In this document: one piece after another, positions 17,449-25,780 of the stretch
Numbering within the stretch: the stretch's first letter is position 1
How the letters are laid out: every line of letters starts with the position of its first letter
DNA from: E44-bin89 sp034409565
GTDB lineage: Bacteria > Chloroflexota > Dehalococcoidia > Dehalococcoidales > RBG-16-60-22
Length of the DNA: 64,000 bases
Reading direction: 5' to 3'
Assembly: GCA_034409565.1 (NCBI GenBank)
Contig: DAOUMS010000002.1
Location: forward strand, 78,436-142,435
The notes under the pieces: generated by a model
The model's input: the letters and a program-made list of their open reading frames with translations, nothing else
Databases searched by the model: none
What the model was told of the DNA's origin: nothing
Translations under genes and position numbers: made by a program

Positions 17449-18354
17449 TCAATGTGTCAGAGAATCATAGGTAAGGTTATCGGAACTAATGAGTTTCAGG
17501 AGGGTATCACGAAATAGGTATGGGTTATCACGATTATTAAATCGCCACTCTAACTCATCTAAATAAGCATCAAGATGTTTAACAGAGACTTTATGATAAG
17601 AACCGATAACAGACCGCTTAAAGAGACTCCAGACATTCTCAACGGTGTTGGTGTGGACATCGCCGTTGACCCATTCCTCTTCACTGTGGTTGACCGTCTC
17701 ATGCCTAGTATCATGGTCGGCAATACCCTTGTAAGCAGGCCAGTCGTCAGTATAGATAGCTTCCGTATCCGGTGCGGTGTTATTCTTGATAAACTCGTGG
17801 AGTGTCTTTCTATCTCTACTACTCACCACTTTGAGACGCAGAGAACCGCCACGCTCAACAGCGCCAACAACAGCCACCTTATTGCCCTTATAGCCATGCC
17901 CTACGTCTCTGCGCTTGCCACCTATCCATGTCTCATCAACCTCTACAATGCCATTAAGAGGCTCTGGATTGATTTCTGTCATGGCATTTCTTATTCTGTG
18001 GCAAAGATACCAAGCCGTCTTATAGGATACGCCGAGAGTGCGTTTCATCTGATTAGCGGATACACCTTTCTTGGCCTCAACCATCAAATAGACCGCCATG
18101 AACCACTTGGCAAGTGGCAGGTGAGAGTCGTGGAATATAGTGCCAGCAGTAACGGAGAATTGATAACCGCATGAACCACAATCGTATTGGTCACGAGTAT
18201 ATGAGTTGCGAATGTCCTTGCTCTCACAGCGAGGGCAGGAGATACCATCAGGCCAGCGTAGGTCAGCCAAAGCCTGACGGCATGAGTCGTCGCTATGGTA
18301 TCTTTCTACCAGCTTCATCAAGTTCATTTCCTGCTTACCATTCTTCTTGTTCAT
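17449..18354 (-). mobile_element. IS1595-family (ISXO2-like) transposase
   Basis: A 301-residue transposase. An N-terminal zinc ribbon (CPRCESKD and CGSCG, residues about 40-62) is followed by a DDE-type catalytic domain (VEVDETWIGGKRR, IYTDDWPAY, VHTNTVENVWSLFKR), the D-D-N/E arrangement of ISXO2/IS1595 elements. Full length, with no frameshift. I could not find convincing terminal inverted repeats, so the element boundaries are undetermined. It shares a palindromic start region with a divergent 39-codon ORF. Confidence 0.93.
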
Positions 18355-18355
18355 T

Positions 18356-18365
18356 GGAGGCCTCC
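18356..18365. promoter_or_regulatory. shared palindromic Shine-Dalgarno for two divergent genes
   Basis: The 10-bp palindrome GGAGGCCTCC lies between the transposase ATG (18354, minus strand) and the small ORF ATG (18367, plus strand). On each strand it presents GGAGG exactly six bases before the start codon. The two 5' ends would be complementary if both transcripts start upstream in the other gene. Confidence 0.7.
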
Positions 18366-18366
18366 T

Positions 18367-18486
18367 ATGCCTAAAAAGAAAAAGACTGCCAGAGATATGA
18401 CAACTGAGGAACTAGCGAAGAAAGTTTTCCCCAAAAAAGTAAGGGATAAACTAAAGAAAGTAGCCCATGAAAAAGACTCAAAATAG
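18367..18486 (+). CDS. 39-residue lysine-rich protein divergent from the transposase
   Basis: Begins MPKKKKTARDMTTEELAKK and ends in TAG at 18484-18486; strongly basic, with no hydrophobic segment. The perfect GGAGG six bases upstream supports translation. Not assigned to a family; its position back-to-back with the transposase suggests an IS-associated passenger or regulatory peptide (inference). Confidence 0.55.
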   Translation: MPKKKKTARDMTTEELAKKVFPKKVRDKLKKVAHEKDSK

Positions 18487-18601
18487 CTATAATTCAGCTT
18501 CATATTGGGATTATAGCACAGAATTTAATCCGTGTCAAGTATATAATCCCGAAATATTCATTATAGTGTGTAGCTCGAAAAATGCAAAGTGAATTACCAC
18601 G

Positions 18602-18730
18602 TAAGCAGTTTGTTAAGCAAAGGCCGAGTATACTGAGTAGCTGAAAGGAGAGCCATAAAAAATGAGGAAAATTAGCCTCAAAAATGGTGAGCCGCGGAGG
18701 ACTCGAACCTCCAACCGGCTGATTAAGAGT
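18602..18730. repeat. left copy of 130-bp direct repeat (island end, att-like)
   Basis: 129 bases that match 29291-29420 with a single one-base gap. It comprises the 3' half of tRNA-Lys from the anticodon loop to CCA plus about 80 bases of downstream sequence. The match stops abruptly at 18730, in the anticodon loop. Confidence 0.92.
18685..18730 (-). pseudogene. 3' half of tRNA-Lys(CTT)
   Basis: Identical to the anticodon loop, anticodon 3' stem, variable loop, T-arm, acceptor 3' strand and CCA of the intact tRNA-Lys at 29375-29450. The 5' half is absent; unrelated sequence begins at 18731. This is the expected remnant at the distal end of an element integrated at the anticodon loop. Confidence 0.9.
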
Positions 18731-18846
18731 TGATTTTCCCAAACAAGTACGACAGATTATTGCGCCATGCAGGATAAAAGGTAGAACTAAAACCTTCTCT
18801 AAGACCTTTGCGTTAGTATATTAAAGTTCGAGTCCCCTTAGCTGGT

Positions 18847-20847
18847 TCATTTATCAATATCAGCTATAACAGGCAGGTGGTCGGAGGCATTGCTTGTAGG
18901 TACAAGAACACTGCTCACTCCCAAGTCAGAGGTTATCCAGATATAATCAATGCGCCTTTCAGGATTATCTGATGTAGAGGTATATGCTGGAGTAACTCCT
19001 GCTGCAACTGCGGCATCTGAAAATCCACCCTGCCGCAGCATTTCCATCTCAGGGTCATCCGGATCTGCATTCAAATCTCCCAGTAGTACTGTATGGGCAG
19101 TGTTGTCCCAGAAGTCAAGGATAGTTTCAGCCTGAAGTTGACGAATATCGGTATCTTCTTCAATGTGGTGGAGGTGGGTAGCGATAATGTGCAGTTTCGT
19201 TCCGTTGCCCACATTTACTGTTGCCGCGATGAAGCTTCGTAATAAAGGCTGATCGCGTGGTGGCAGTTCGTGATAAGTATATTCCGTAACAGGATATCGG
19301 CTCATGATAGCATTACCCCAGAGTGGTCCTGTCGCTGGCCCAAAAACGTAGGGCATGTGCAGTCGCTGGGAAAGCCACGTCAGCATATCTAGTCGGCCAT
19401 TAATGACCCAACCCCTTGACACTTCCTGCAGGGCTACGATGTCGGCTTCGCTTTTCTCAATCACTTGAGCTATGGCCTCCATACCAAGGTAGCCATCTGT
19501 GTTAAAACCGTTGTGTAGGTTGTAAGTCATAATTCGTACTGGTAATACTTCACCTGTGCCTGCCGCAGGTGTCCGCCAGGTAATTAAAGCTAACAGGGGA
19601 AATATCAACAGAATTAGCGTTGCCAATGAAAATGCCCACGCCCTATGACTTACAGGCATCTTTCGTTGTGGAGCGATTGATGTTCCTAAGGCACAGAACA
19701 CTATGATACCGGCTGCAACAGGTTCCAAGATGGTATTGGAGTAAGGAAGGCTGATATCATAGACAGCGTAATATCCAAAAACAAGCACGAGGAAAAGAAT
19801 CATACCGATGCCATTAGGTACCAAGATGCTGGTCTTTGCCGCTTTTTCCGAATCCCCGGCAACACCGATTATGATAACAGCTATGAGTATTGATAATAGT
19901 ATCTGTCCCACCAATAAGAGTGTCGCTGTTAACACAGCTGCTTGATAGTAAGGCAAAATCAAGACGATAATTAAACCTATGCCAGAGACTGAAGCCCACG
20001 GCCATATGGAACGCCTTATTTGGCTAAAGAAAAATACGACAGCCCCCAGACCCGCCAAGTGTGCGAAAACTGTCCATCCATAAGCCGCGGGCAGTATCCA
20101 GCCGGTTGAGGTTGCCAGTTTGGCGATGTTCTGGAAGATTTCTAACTCTAAGAACAGGAAAGGGCCGATGGCCAGCCAGGTAAAAGACCTCAACTTGGAG
20201 ATATTGCCGGCAGTACTGGCCGATGCCGCTGCGTTGGCCCTACCTTCAAGAATACCACCGAGCCCTATCCATTGAACTAATACCAGAAGTAATGTTATGA
20301 ATATGGGTAGCCAACCCGTCTGCCAGATTATATCATAAGTACCGAAAACACCGTACAGCGTGGTGTCTAATGTTAACCCCAGCAGTAAACCAATAGCGAA
20401 ATGAGGTACGTCATTTACTCTATGGCGTCGTGCCGTCTCAAGATAAGTTGATAGGAAAATGGCGAACAACGATGTTCCCAGCATCGCCAAAATCAAATTA
20501 AATAATGGCTCACCCCACCAAATTTGCAGTAAAAACCGAAATAGCCCAAGGCCACCTGCCGTAACCACAATAATAAGATAACCGCTCATCAGCCGGAGGA
20601 GAGGGATCGCTATGAAAGCAGTGAGAAAGACAACCAGCCCCACCGCTCCAAGTTCTTCTGCACCCCAGCCCATCCGATTCCCGAGTACCCAGTTCAGACC
20701 GGGCAACAACACCCTGAATGTCTGCATACCGAAAAGGACTGTCAGAGCTACCACGGCCACATTGGTGAATGCGAAATGTGCTGATAGCCATCTTGTTACC
20801 GAGAGTATTAAGCCTTTTCCAGTCGTACAATCAGACCCGTGGCGCAT
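18847..20847 (-). CDS. polytopic membrane protein with C-terminal endonuclease/exonuclease/phosphatase domain
   Basis: 666 residues. The first 400 or so form many hydrophobic helices; the last 240 are an EEP (DNase I-like) domain: MTYNLHNGF, IVALQEVSRGW (metal Glu), IIATHLHH, LLGDLNADPDD (catalytic Asp/Asn) and SDHLPV (catalytic His). Membrane-tethered EEP domains act on phosphodiesters of lipids or GPI-like molecules in eukaryotes (CWH43-type); the bacterial substrate is unknown. Here it neighbours lipid kinase and glycerol-phosphate genes, so a lipid headgroup phosphodiesterase is a reasonable guess. First gene inside the left island end. Confidence 0.8.
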   Translation of the reverse strand: MRHGSDCTTGKGLILSVTRWLSAHFAFTNVAVVALTVLFGMQTFRVLLPGLNWVLGNRMGWGAEELGAVGLVVFLTAFIAIPLLRLMSGYLIIVVTAGGLGLFRFLLQIWWGEPLFNLILAMLGTSLFAIFLSTYLETARRHRVNDVPHFAIGLLLGLTLDTTLYGVFGTYDIIWQTGWLPIFITLLLVLVQWIGLGGILEGRANAAASASTAGNISKLRSFTWLAIGPFLFLELEIFQNIAKLATSTGWILPAAYGWTVFAHLAGLGAVVFFFSQIRRSIWPWASVSGIGLIIVLILPYYQAAVLTATLLLVGQILLSILIAVIIIGVAGDSEKAAKTSILVPNGIGMILFLVLVFGYYAVYDISLPYSNTILEPVAAGIIVFCALGTSIAPQRKMPVSHRAWAFSLATLILLIFPLLALITWRTPAAGTGEVLPVRIMTYNLHNGFNTDGYLGMEAIAQVIEKSEADIVALQEVSRGWVINGRLDMLTWLSQRLHMPYVFGPATGPLWGNAIMSRYPVTEYTYHELPPRDQPLLRSFIAATVNVGNGTKLHIIATHLHHIEEDTDIRQLQAETILDFWDNTAHTVLLGDLNADPDDPEMEMLRQGGFSDAAVAAGVTPAYTSTSDNPERRIDYIWITSDLGVSSVLVPTSNASDHLPVIADIDK

Positions 20848-20957
20848 TTCTCTTCACCACACCTATTCTCGTTGTTCATTTAAGACGTATTGCGTAAAAA
20901 GTAAGTGAATTATAATCATTTTAGTGCAAATGTCAATACTGGGGCTTCGCAAACAAT

Positions 20958-21884
20958 TCAAATGACCAGGTTTAACGTGGCCGGGAGCACTTGAAAATGG
21001 ACAGGTGCCTCTCCCAGAAGCTCACCGTCAGCTTGTAGAGATGTCTGTTGTACGGCTTGAATATATACGTCTCTTACTTTCTTCAACGTGACTTTGGGAT
21101 GCGTCAAATGTGTACCTCTGTAGATTCGGGGTAAAGACCGAAAGAGGTCAGGTTTGCTCAACTCGTCTATTATCAGGACATCAAGAAAACCGTCTGTAGG
21201 ATCAGCGTGGGGAGCAACCAGCATACTGCCTCCCCCATACTTCCCGTTGCTTACCAGAATCGTACAGACCTTCCTGTCCTCTGTTTTGCCGTCAACTCTT
21301 AGAGATACCTGCCTGCTATGATACAAAAGGAAGGTGGTGAGTAATCCAGCAAGGTAAGACGGCTTACCGCCCAAGGCTTTGAATCTTCGTGTGGTAGCCT
21401 TAACTACTTCAGCATCAAATCCTAAGCCGGCAAAGTTGACAAAGAGCCGCTTTATCTTTTGTTCGTTACTTGCATACTCCGCCACACCAACATCTACTAC
21501 CAGCTTTCGCGGATTCATAAGACGCTGGCAAGCTTCCTTAAAATGACAAGGTAAGCCAAGGCTGCGAATGTAATCCGAACCTGTTCCGGTGCTTATGATG
21601 CCCAGCATTACATCTTTAATGCCGCCAGACTTATATAGACCGTTCACGATTTCATTTATTGTCCCATCACCGCCTACCGACACCACCAACTCGTACCCCT
21701 TCTCAACCGCTGATCTAGCCAGCTCAGTGGCATGTCCAGGTGATTCTGTTAACTCGTGTTCAAATGACAGGCCAATTTTATTTAGCCAGTTGCTAATCTG
21801 CGGCCATTTCTTTGCCGCCCTACCCGCACCAGCCGCTGGGTTAACGATCACTCTTGCATGTGACAAACGTTTTAATCTCTCCAT
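20958..21884 (-). CDS. diacylglycerol kinase-family lipid kinase
   Basis: 308 residues of the DagK/YegS/BmrU family, ATP-dependent kinases of diacylglycerol or related lipids. VIVNPAAGAGRA at the N-terminus, the nucleotide-binding SVGGDGTINEIVNGL near residue 67, GIISTGTGSDYIRSLG, and the C-terminal LQADGELLGEAPVHFQVLP are all intact. Its start overlaps the stop of the upstream gene by 13 bases, indicating translational coupling. A later gene in the same strand run encodes a degenerate relative. Confidence 0.93.
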   Translation of the reverse strand: MERLKRLSHARVIVNPAAGAGRAAKKWPQISNWLNKIGLSFEHELTESPGHATELARSAVEKGYELVVSVGGDGTINEIVNGLYKSGGIKDVMLGIISTGTGSDYIRSLGLPCHFKEACQRLMNPRKLVVDVGVAEYASNEQKIKRLFVNFAGLGFDAEVVKATTRRFKALGGKPSYLAGLLTTFLLYHSRQVSLRVDGKTEDRKVCTILVSNGKYGGGSMLVAPHADPTDGFLDVLIIDELSKPDLFRSLPRIYRGTHLTHPKVTLKKVRDVYIQAVQQTSLQADGELLGEAPVHFQVLPATLNLVI

Positions 21885-22318
21885 GGCAGGCTCTCCGTGT
21901 CTATCTGGCGACCAATCTCCCTTGCTCTAGCTTTATGTCGGTTAATTAGGATTACATGCCAGTCACTGTAACAATAGATACCCTGAAAAATTAAACCGCC
22001 GAGCAATCCATAGGTTATAGTAGACGTTAAAATGTATATCCCGGTTATTGCGCTGAGACCTATCAGACATAAAGAGCACAGCCAATGGTGCAGATGAAGC
22101 CCCCACTTTCTAAAGGGAATAACGAGTGACCTTACTTTACCTGGTTCTCCTGCTGATTTACCTGCCGCATACTTAGATGTCAGAAAACCTGTAAGCCAGC
22201 ATAAGAAAAAGATATAGCCAAGCATAATAGTAGCAACTATCGTTAAAAGGATGGCGACCAGCTTTTTTATATGCAACCAGTGTCGTATATGGCCAACGAT
22301 ATTGCGTGTTTTATTCAT
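21872..22318 (-). CDS. small polytopic membrane protein
   Basis: About 148 residues with three to four hydrophobic helices (LVAILLTIVATIMLGYIFFL, LHHWLCSLCLIGLSAITGIY, TYGLLGGLIFQGIYCY). Histidine-rich loop GLHLHHW and DWHVIL. No family recognised. The ATG at 22318 is chosen because GGTGAG is 6 bases upstream; codons further upstream lie inside glpD. It sits 7 bases after glpD and overlaps the lipid kinase start, so it belongs to the same operon. Confidence 0.65.
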   Translation of the reverse strand: MNKTRNIVGHIRHWLHIKKLVAILLTIVATIMLGYIFFLCWLTGFLTSKYAAGKSAGEPGKVRSLVIPFRKWGLHLHHWLCSLCLIGLSAITGIYILTSTITYGLLGGLIFQGIYCYSDWHVILINRHKARAREIGRQIDTESLPWRD

Positions 22319-22325
22319 AATGAAC

Positions 22326-23990
22326 TCACCGAATACATATAACTTGCTCCGGTAATGTGTGGGAGCACTCGAGATACTCCTGATAATGCCGATACTGCTC
22401 TGCAAACTCCTCCTCACTCATACCCAGCTCGTAGCGTATCATCCGTGCTCCGTACCGGAGGCGCTCCAATCGTGTTTCATTGTTCCAGTGCAGAAAGCCA
22501 GCACGCCGCTCAACTAAGTCTTCCAATGTACAAGCCATTTCATTGCGGCAAACATATCGGATTTCAGCGCGGATCAAATCGGCTCTTGAGTCTATGTGCT
22601 CACTGATGAAGGTTTTCTTTGCTTCAGCACAAATGGTATTGGCGTCAACACCGTAGCGCTGATAAAGGGGTTGGAAATATCTGGCTAGCTGTGGGCATCG
22701 CTGTACCCAGTAGGCAAGCCCCTCGACAACCTCCTCGTTGGCGCCCCCAATGGGGAGCTTGTGTGTCAGGCACGGTGACCACACGCCCGCGTGATTCATA
22801 GTTTTGGTAACGCAGTCGAGAATCCTGATTGCTATAAGCCTCGCCGTGGTTAGCTTACCACCAACCACAGTAATCAGGCCCGATGGCGCCACTTCAATAA
22901 CATCTTCACGGCTCACCAATGACGGATCGGGGTTTTGGCCGTTTGTCGAAAGAAGCGGCCTGAAGCCACTGTAGGCAAATCGAACTTTATCGCCATCCAG
23001 TTGTGCGTTTGGCATAAATTGCCGCAGAGACTCCAGCAAATACCCCACATCCTGTTGGCCTGGCGCTGGGGTGCTTGGCTCTGCGTCTTCCCAATCGTCC
23101 GTGGTGCCGTAGAGAAAACAGCCTTCCCGCTTGATTAGGAAAAGCGGTCGTCTATCAACCGGAGACAGGAAAATTATGCTAACCGCAAGCGGTACATCCC
23201 CTTCGGCGAGAACCAGGTGTGTTCCCTTGGACAGTCTCACCAGATTGGTCACGCCGGGTCGGTCTAAATTCCTGACCCTGTCCGCCCAGACTCCGGTAGC
23301 ATTGACTACTGCCCTGGCTCGGGCTTCATACGAGGCGCCACTTACCCGGTCGTGGTAAGTCACCCCAACAATTTTGTTGTTCTCTTTCAAGAGCGCAGTG
23401 ACCGGTGCGTGATTGATGGCCAATCCGCCGTTCCGCACACCATCCTTCACAGTTTCCAAGGTCCATCGGTTGTCGTTCACAATTGCATCGTAATAGAGGC
23501 ATCCGCCGCTCAGGTCCTCTACGGGAAGACTTGGCGCCATTCCCAGTGTTTCTTGGCGACTGAGAAATCGGTGAAAGCGGTGATTTTTGAAGCCGGACAT
23601 CACTTCGTAGAGCAGCATGCCCAAGCGTACTTTAGCGCGAGATTCGCCTTGGCCGCGATACAGAGGTAATAGAAAAGGCCATGGCTGAACAAGGCGCCTG
23701 TTCAACCGAATGTGAAGGTTGCGCTCGTGGCAGGACTCCCAGGCCAGCCGAAAGCCCCGGTTCTTTAAGTACCTGAGTCCTCCGTGGAAGAGCTTGGAAC
23801 TGCGGCCACTCGTGCCCGCAGCAAAATCATTTGCTTCAATAAGTGCCACGCGCATCCCTCGGAGAGCCGCATCACGAAAGATTGACGCCCCAATAATTCC
23901 GCCGCCAATAATCAGGAGATCAAGCTGCTCACCAGACAGCCTCTGGAACAGTTGTGGACGAGACCATTTATTGAATAGTTCCAGTCCCAT
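22326..23990 (-). CDS. glpD: glycerol-3-phosphate dehydrogenase, FAD-dependent
   Basis: 554 residues, full length for the GlpD/GlpA family, membrane-associated oxidation of sn-glycerol-3-phosphate to dihydroxyacetone phosphate. The FAD Rossmann motif LIIGGGIIGASIFRDAALRG is near residue 27, followed by AAGTSGRSSKLFHGGLRYL, then FLYGTTDDWEDAEPS and VVGGKLTTARLIA, and the C-terminal DAO_C domain (VCRNEMACTLEDLVERR). Embedded between lipid-related genes rather than glpFK, so it may tune the G3P pool for phospholipid synthesis. Stop and start overlap the neighbouring fusion gene by one base. Confidence 0.95.
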   Translation of the reverse strand: MGLELFNKWSRPQLFQRLSGEQLDLLIIGGGIIGASIFRDAALRGMRVALIEANDFAAGTSGRSSKLFHGGLRYLKNRGFRLAWESCHERNLHIRLNRRLVQPWPFLLPLYRGQGESRAKVRLGMLLYEVMSGFKNHRFHRFLSRQETLGMAPSLPVEDLSGGCLYYDAIVNDNRWTLETVKDGVRNGGLAINHAPVTALLKENNKIVGVTYHDRVSGASYEARARAVVNATGVWADRVRNLDRPGVTNLVRLSKGTHLVLAEGDVPLAVSIIFLSPVDRRPLFLIKREGCFLYGTTDDWEDAEPSTPAPGQQDVGYLLESLRQFMPNAQLDGDKVRFAYSGFRPLLSTNGQNPDPSLVSREDVIEVAPSGLITVVGGKLTTARLIAIRILDCVTKTMNHAGVWSPCLTHKLPIGGANEEVVEGLAYWVQRCPQLARYFQPLYQRYGVDANTICAEAKKTFISEHIDSRADLIRAEIRYVCRNEMACTLEDLVERRAGFLHWNNETRLERLRYGARMIRYELGMSEEEFAEQYRHYQEYLECSHTLPEQVICIR

Positions 23991-25780
23991 TAGCCCTTTA
24001 CTCCGGCAAAAAATGCGCTGGTGTTTACAACAACATTGCTAATACCTTCCCGCTTCCTTGGTGAGAATATCATCACGTGGTTGATTTCATCGCGACCGGA
24101 CTCGACCTGGGCACCGGTTCCATCAAATCCGCAGTAGTCCATTGTCACCCTGTATAAAGCGGGAGTGTAGTAACTTGCCTTGTAGCCGACGTATCGACCG
24201 GACAGCGCATAGAACTCTGGTGCAAAACAGTCTGAGACGAGGACACCGTCACCACGAATGTTTTGGTAAACCCATTTCAAGTGACCTACTACCTCGGGTT
24301 TAGGCAACCAACCGGACAAGCCCACAAATAGAACCAGATCGTACGGGGCAGCCTCTGCAAACTTCGCGCGCATCCCATCGTCTGTAATGTCGCCCCGCAG
24401 GAACTGAAAACGGATACCGAGATGCTCGGCTCGTGCAATCAGTTCGTTTTCCAGGTAGCTGTGCGGGTCCAGGTCAGCGGCGACCAGTCGAACGCACCTC
24501 ATAGCCTTTGGCATACGATTAGCAATAGCGTTCAGTGGCTGAAACAAATCATAGGCAAACCCACTCGGGGCGGTAAAAATACTGACATCCCGGCCTTCTT
24601 GCAGCCGTTCCTCCAGCTCAGCCTCAATTCTTCCAGTCAGGATGTGCAATCGGTCGTACACCGCCCGGTGTAGTGGATATTCGAGGAATATGCGATCCAG
24701 AAAGTTGCAGCGCTGCTCGCCTTGGTCGTAAATCGCCCGCATGACCCCGGCAGAGTACCCCTCCTTCAGGAGAAGGCGTCCAAGCCCTGAGAACATAAAG
24801 GTCGGCTCCCGCCATGCACCTCGGAACCAGTTTGGCATCAGATAGCGTACCAAGTAGCGATGATTAAGCAGCTTGCGCCATACGACGCTCCGGGTCAACT
24901 CCGCGGTGGGCGTTCCCAGTGGGACCCTCTCTGCCATCTCCTGACGTTGGTGGGCCAATATGTGAGGCTTGAGTAGTTCAAGTACTGCCTGCAAGGTTTC
25001 TCCCGGTGTCATGTTATCCACAGCCAAGCAGTGCGCTACCTCCGGCGAACGATACAGCCTAAAAGCGTCAAGAGTCTTCAGGTACTTGTGCCTCGCCTGA
25101 GCCAAGTCGTCCTCATTTTCATGTCGGTCAATCTTTTGACTCCGTGAAGTGATGCGGGTCATGGCAAGGGCTGGTGATAGGTCGAGAAAGATTACAACGT
25201 CCGGTAGCCATCCGGCATGAAGACCAAAGCGTTTTGCTAAGCGTAAGAGCATTCGCGCCTTTCTGATATGGGGCAGCTTGGCTTGAATCCTTTTGGTAAT
25301 AGACTCCCCGTTAAGGAGATATTCAAAGACTGCCTTTAGTTCAGTAGGATCGGGTTCTTGCACGCCAACATTAGCTTTTTCACTGGCAGGGTGTGTATAG
25401 TTTGCTGCTCGTCCCGCAGCAGACAGGAGGATATTGCCGTCGCTGATGACCACATCAGCACCGTATCGTCGACTCAATCTGTAAGCGGCGTCGTCCTGAA
25501 AGACCATCTGGGCCAGCTTGAAGAACGGGTAAAGACGGCGGTTATCTACAACACGCTTGGCCTGACACTTGAACCACTTAGACAGATGGCAGGTGGTCGG
25601 CAGGCCATTCGGATGAAACCCGGGTGCCAGATGGTCCTCATCAGCTTCAACAATCCGGAAGACTTCACTAGCCGAACCTGCCCGCAAGTTCAGCTCAGCG
25701 GCAAGGATATTGGGCAAGGCTGCGGTGATTGTGCTCTTGCCACTCCCATCGATTCCTAACACGCAAATATGTAAGGTCAT
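23990..25780 (-). CDS. fusion of thymidylate-kinase-like P-loop kinase and SAM-dependent methyltransferase
   Basis: About 596 residues. The N-terminal part (1-270) is a P-loop NMP-kinase-like domain: Walker A GIDGSGKST, DVVISDGN, VVIFLDLSPALAMTRI, then a lid-like SQKIDRHENEDDL. The C-terminal part (about 330-596) reads as a class I methyltransferase: VSIFTAPSGFAYDLF, VRLVAADLDPHSYLENE, FQFLRGDITDD, YDLVLFVGLSGWL. I do not know a characterised protein with this order. The ATG at 25780 overlaps the upstream stop (ATGA). Context suggests a lipid- or glycan-modifying role rather than dTMP synthesis (inference). Confidence 0.8.
   Translation of the reverse strand: MTLHICVLGIDGSGKSTITAALPNILAAELNLRAGSASEVFRIVEADEDHLAPGFHPNGLPTTCHLSKWFKCQAKRVVDNRRLYPFFKLAQMVFQDDAAYRLSRRYGADVVISDGNILLSAAGRAANYTHPASEKANVGVQEPDPTELKAVFEYLLNGESITKRIQAKLPHIRKARMLLRLAKRFGLHAGWLPDVVIFLDLSPALAMTRITSRSQKIDRHENEDDLAQARHKYLKTLDAFRLYRSPEVAHCLAVDNMTPGETLQAVLELLKPHILAHQRQEMAERVPLGTPTAELTRSVVWRKLLNHRYLVRYLMPNWFRGAWREPTFMFSGLGRLLLKEGYSAGVMRAIYDQGEQRCNFLDRIFLEYPLHRAVYDRLHILTGRIEAELEERLQEGRDVSIFTAPSGFAYDLFQPLNAIANRMPKAMRCVRLVAADLDPHSYLENELIARAEHLGIRFQFLRGDITDDGMRAKFAEAAPYDLVLFVGLSGWLPKPEVVGHLKWVYQNIRGDGVLVSDCFAPEFYALSGRYVGYKASYYTPALYRVTMDYCGFDGTGAQVESGRDEINHVMIFSPRKREGISNVVVNTSAFFAGVKG

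Noticed and set aside
18507..18550. 9-bp inverted repeat GGGATTATA/TATAATCCC as a terminal repeat of the IS
   Set aside because: Both arms lie on the same side of the transposase and no counterpart was found at the other end.
18810..18846. T-loop-like GTTCGAGTCCCC near the left island end, as a second tRNA remnant
   Set aside because: The flanking bases do not form a T-stem and no acceptor strand follows; similarity is limited to the loop.
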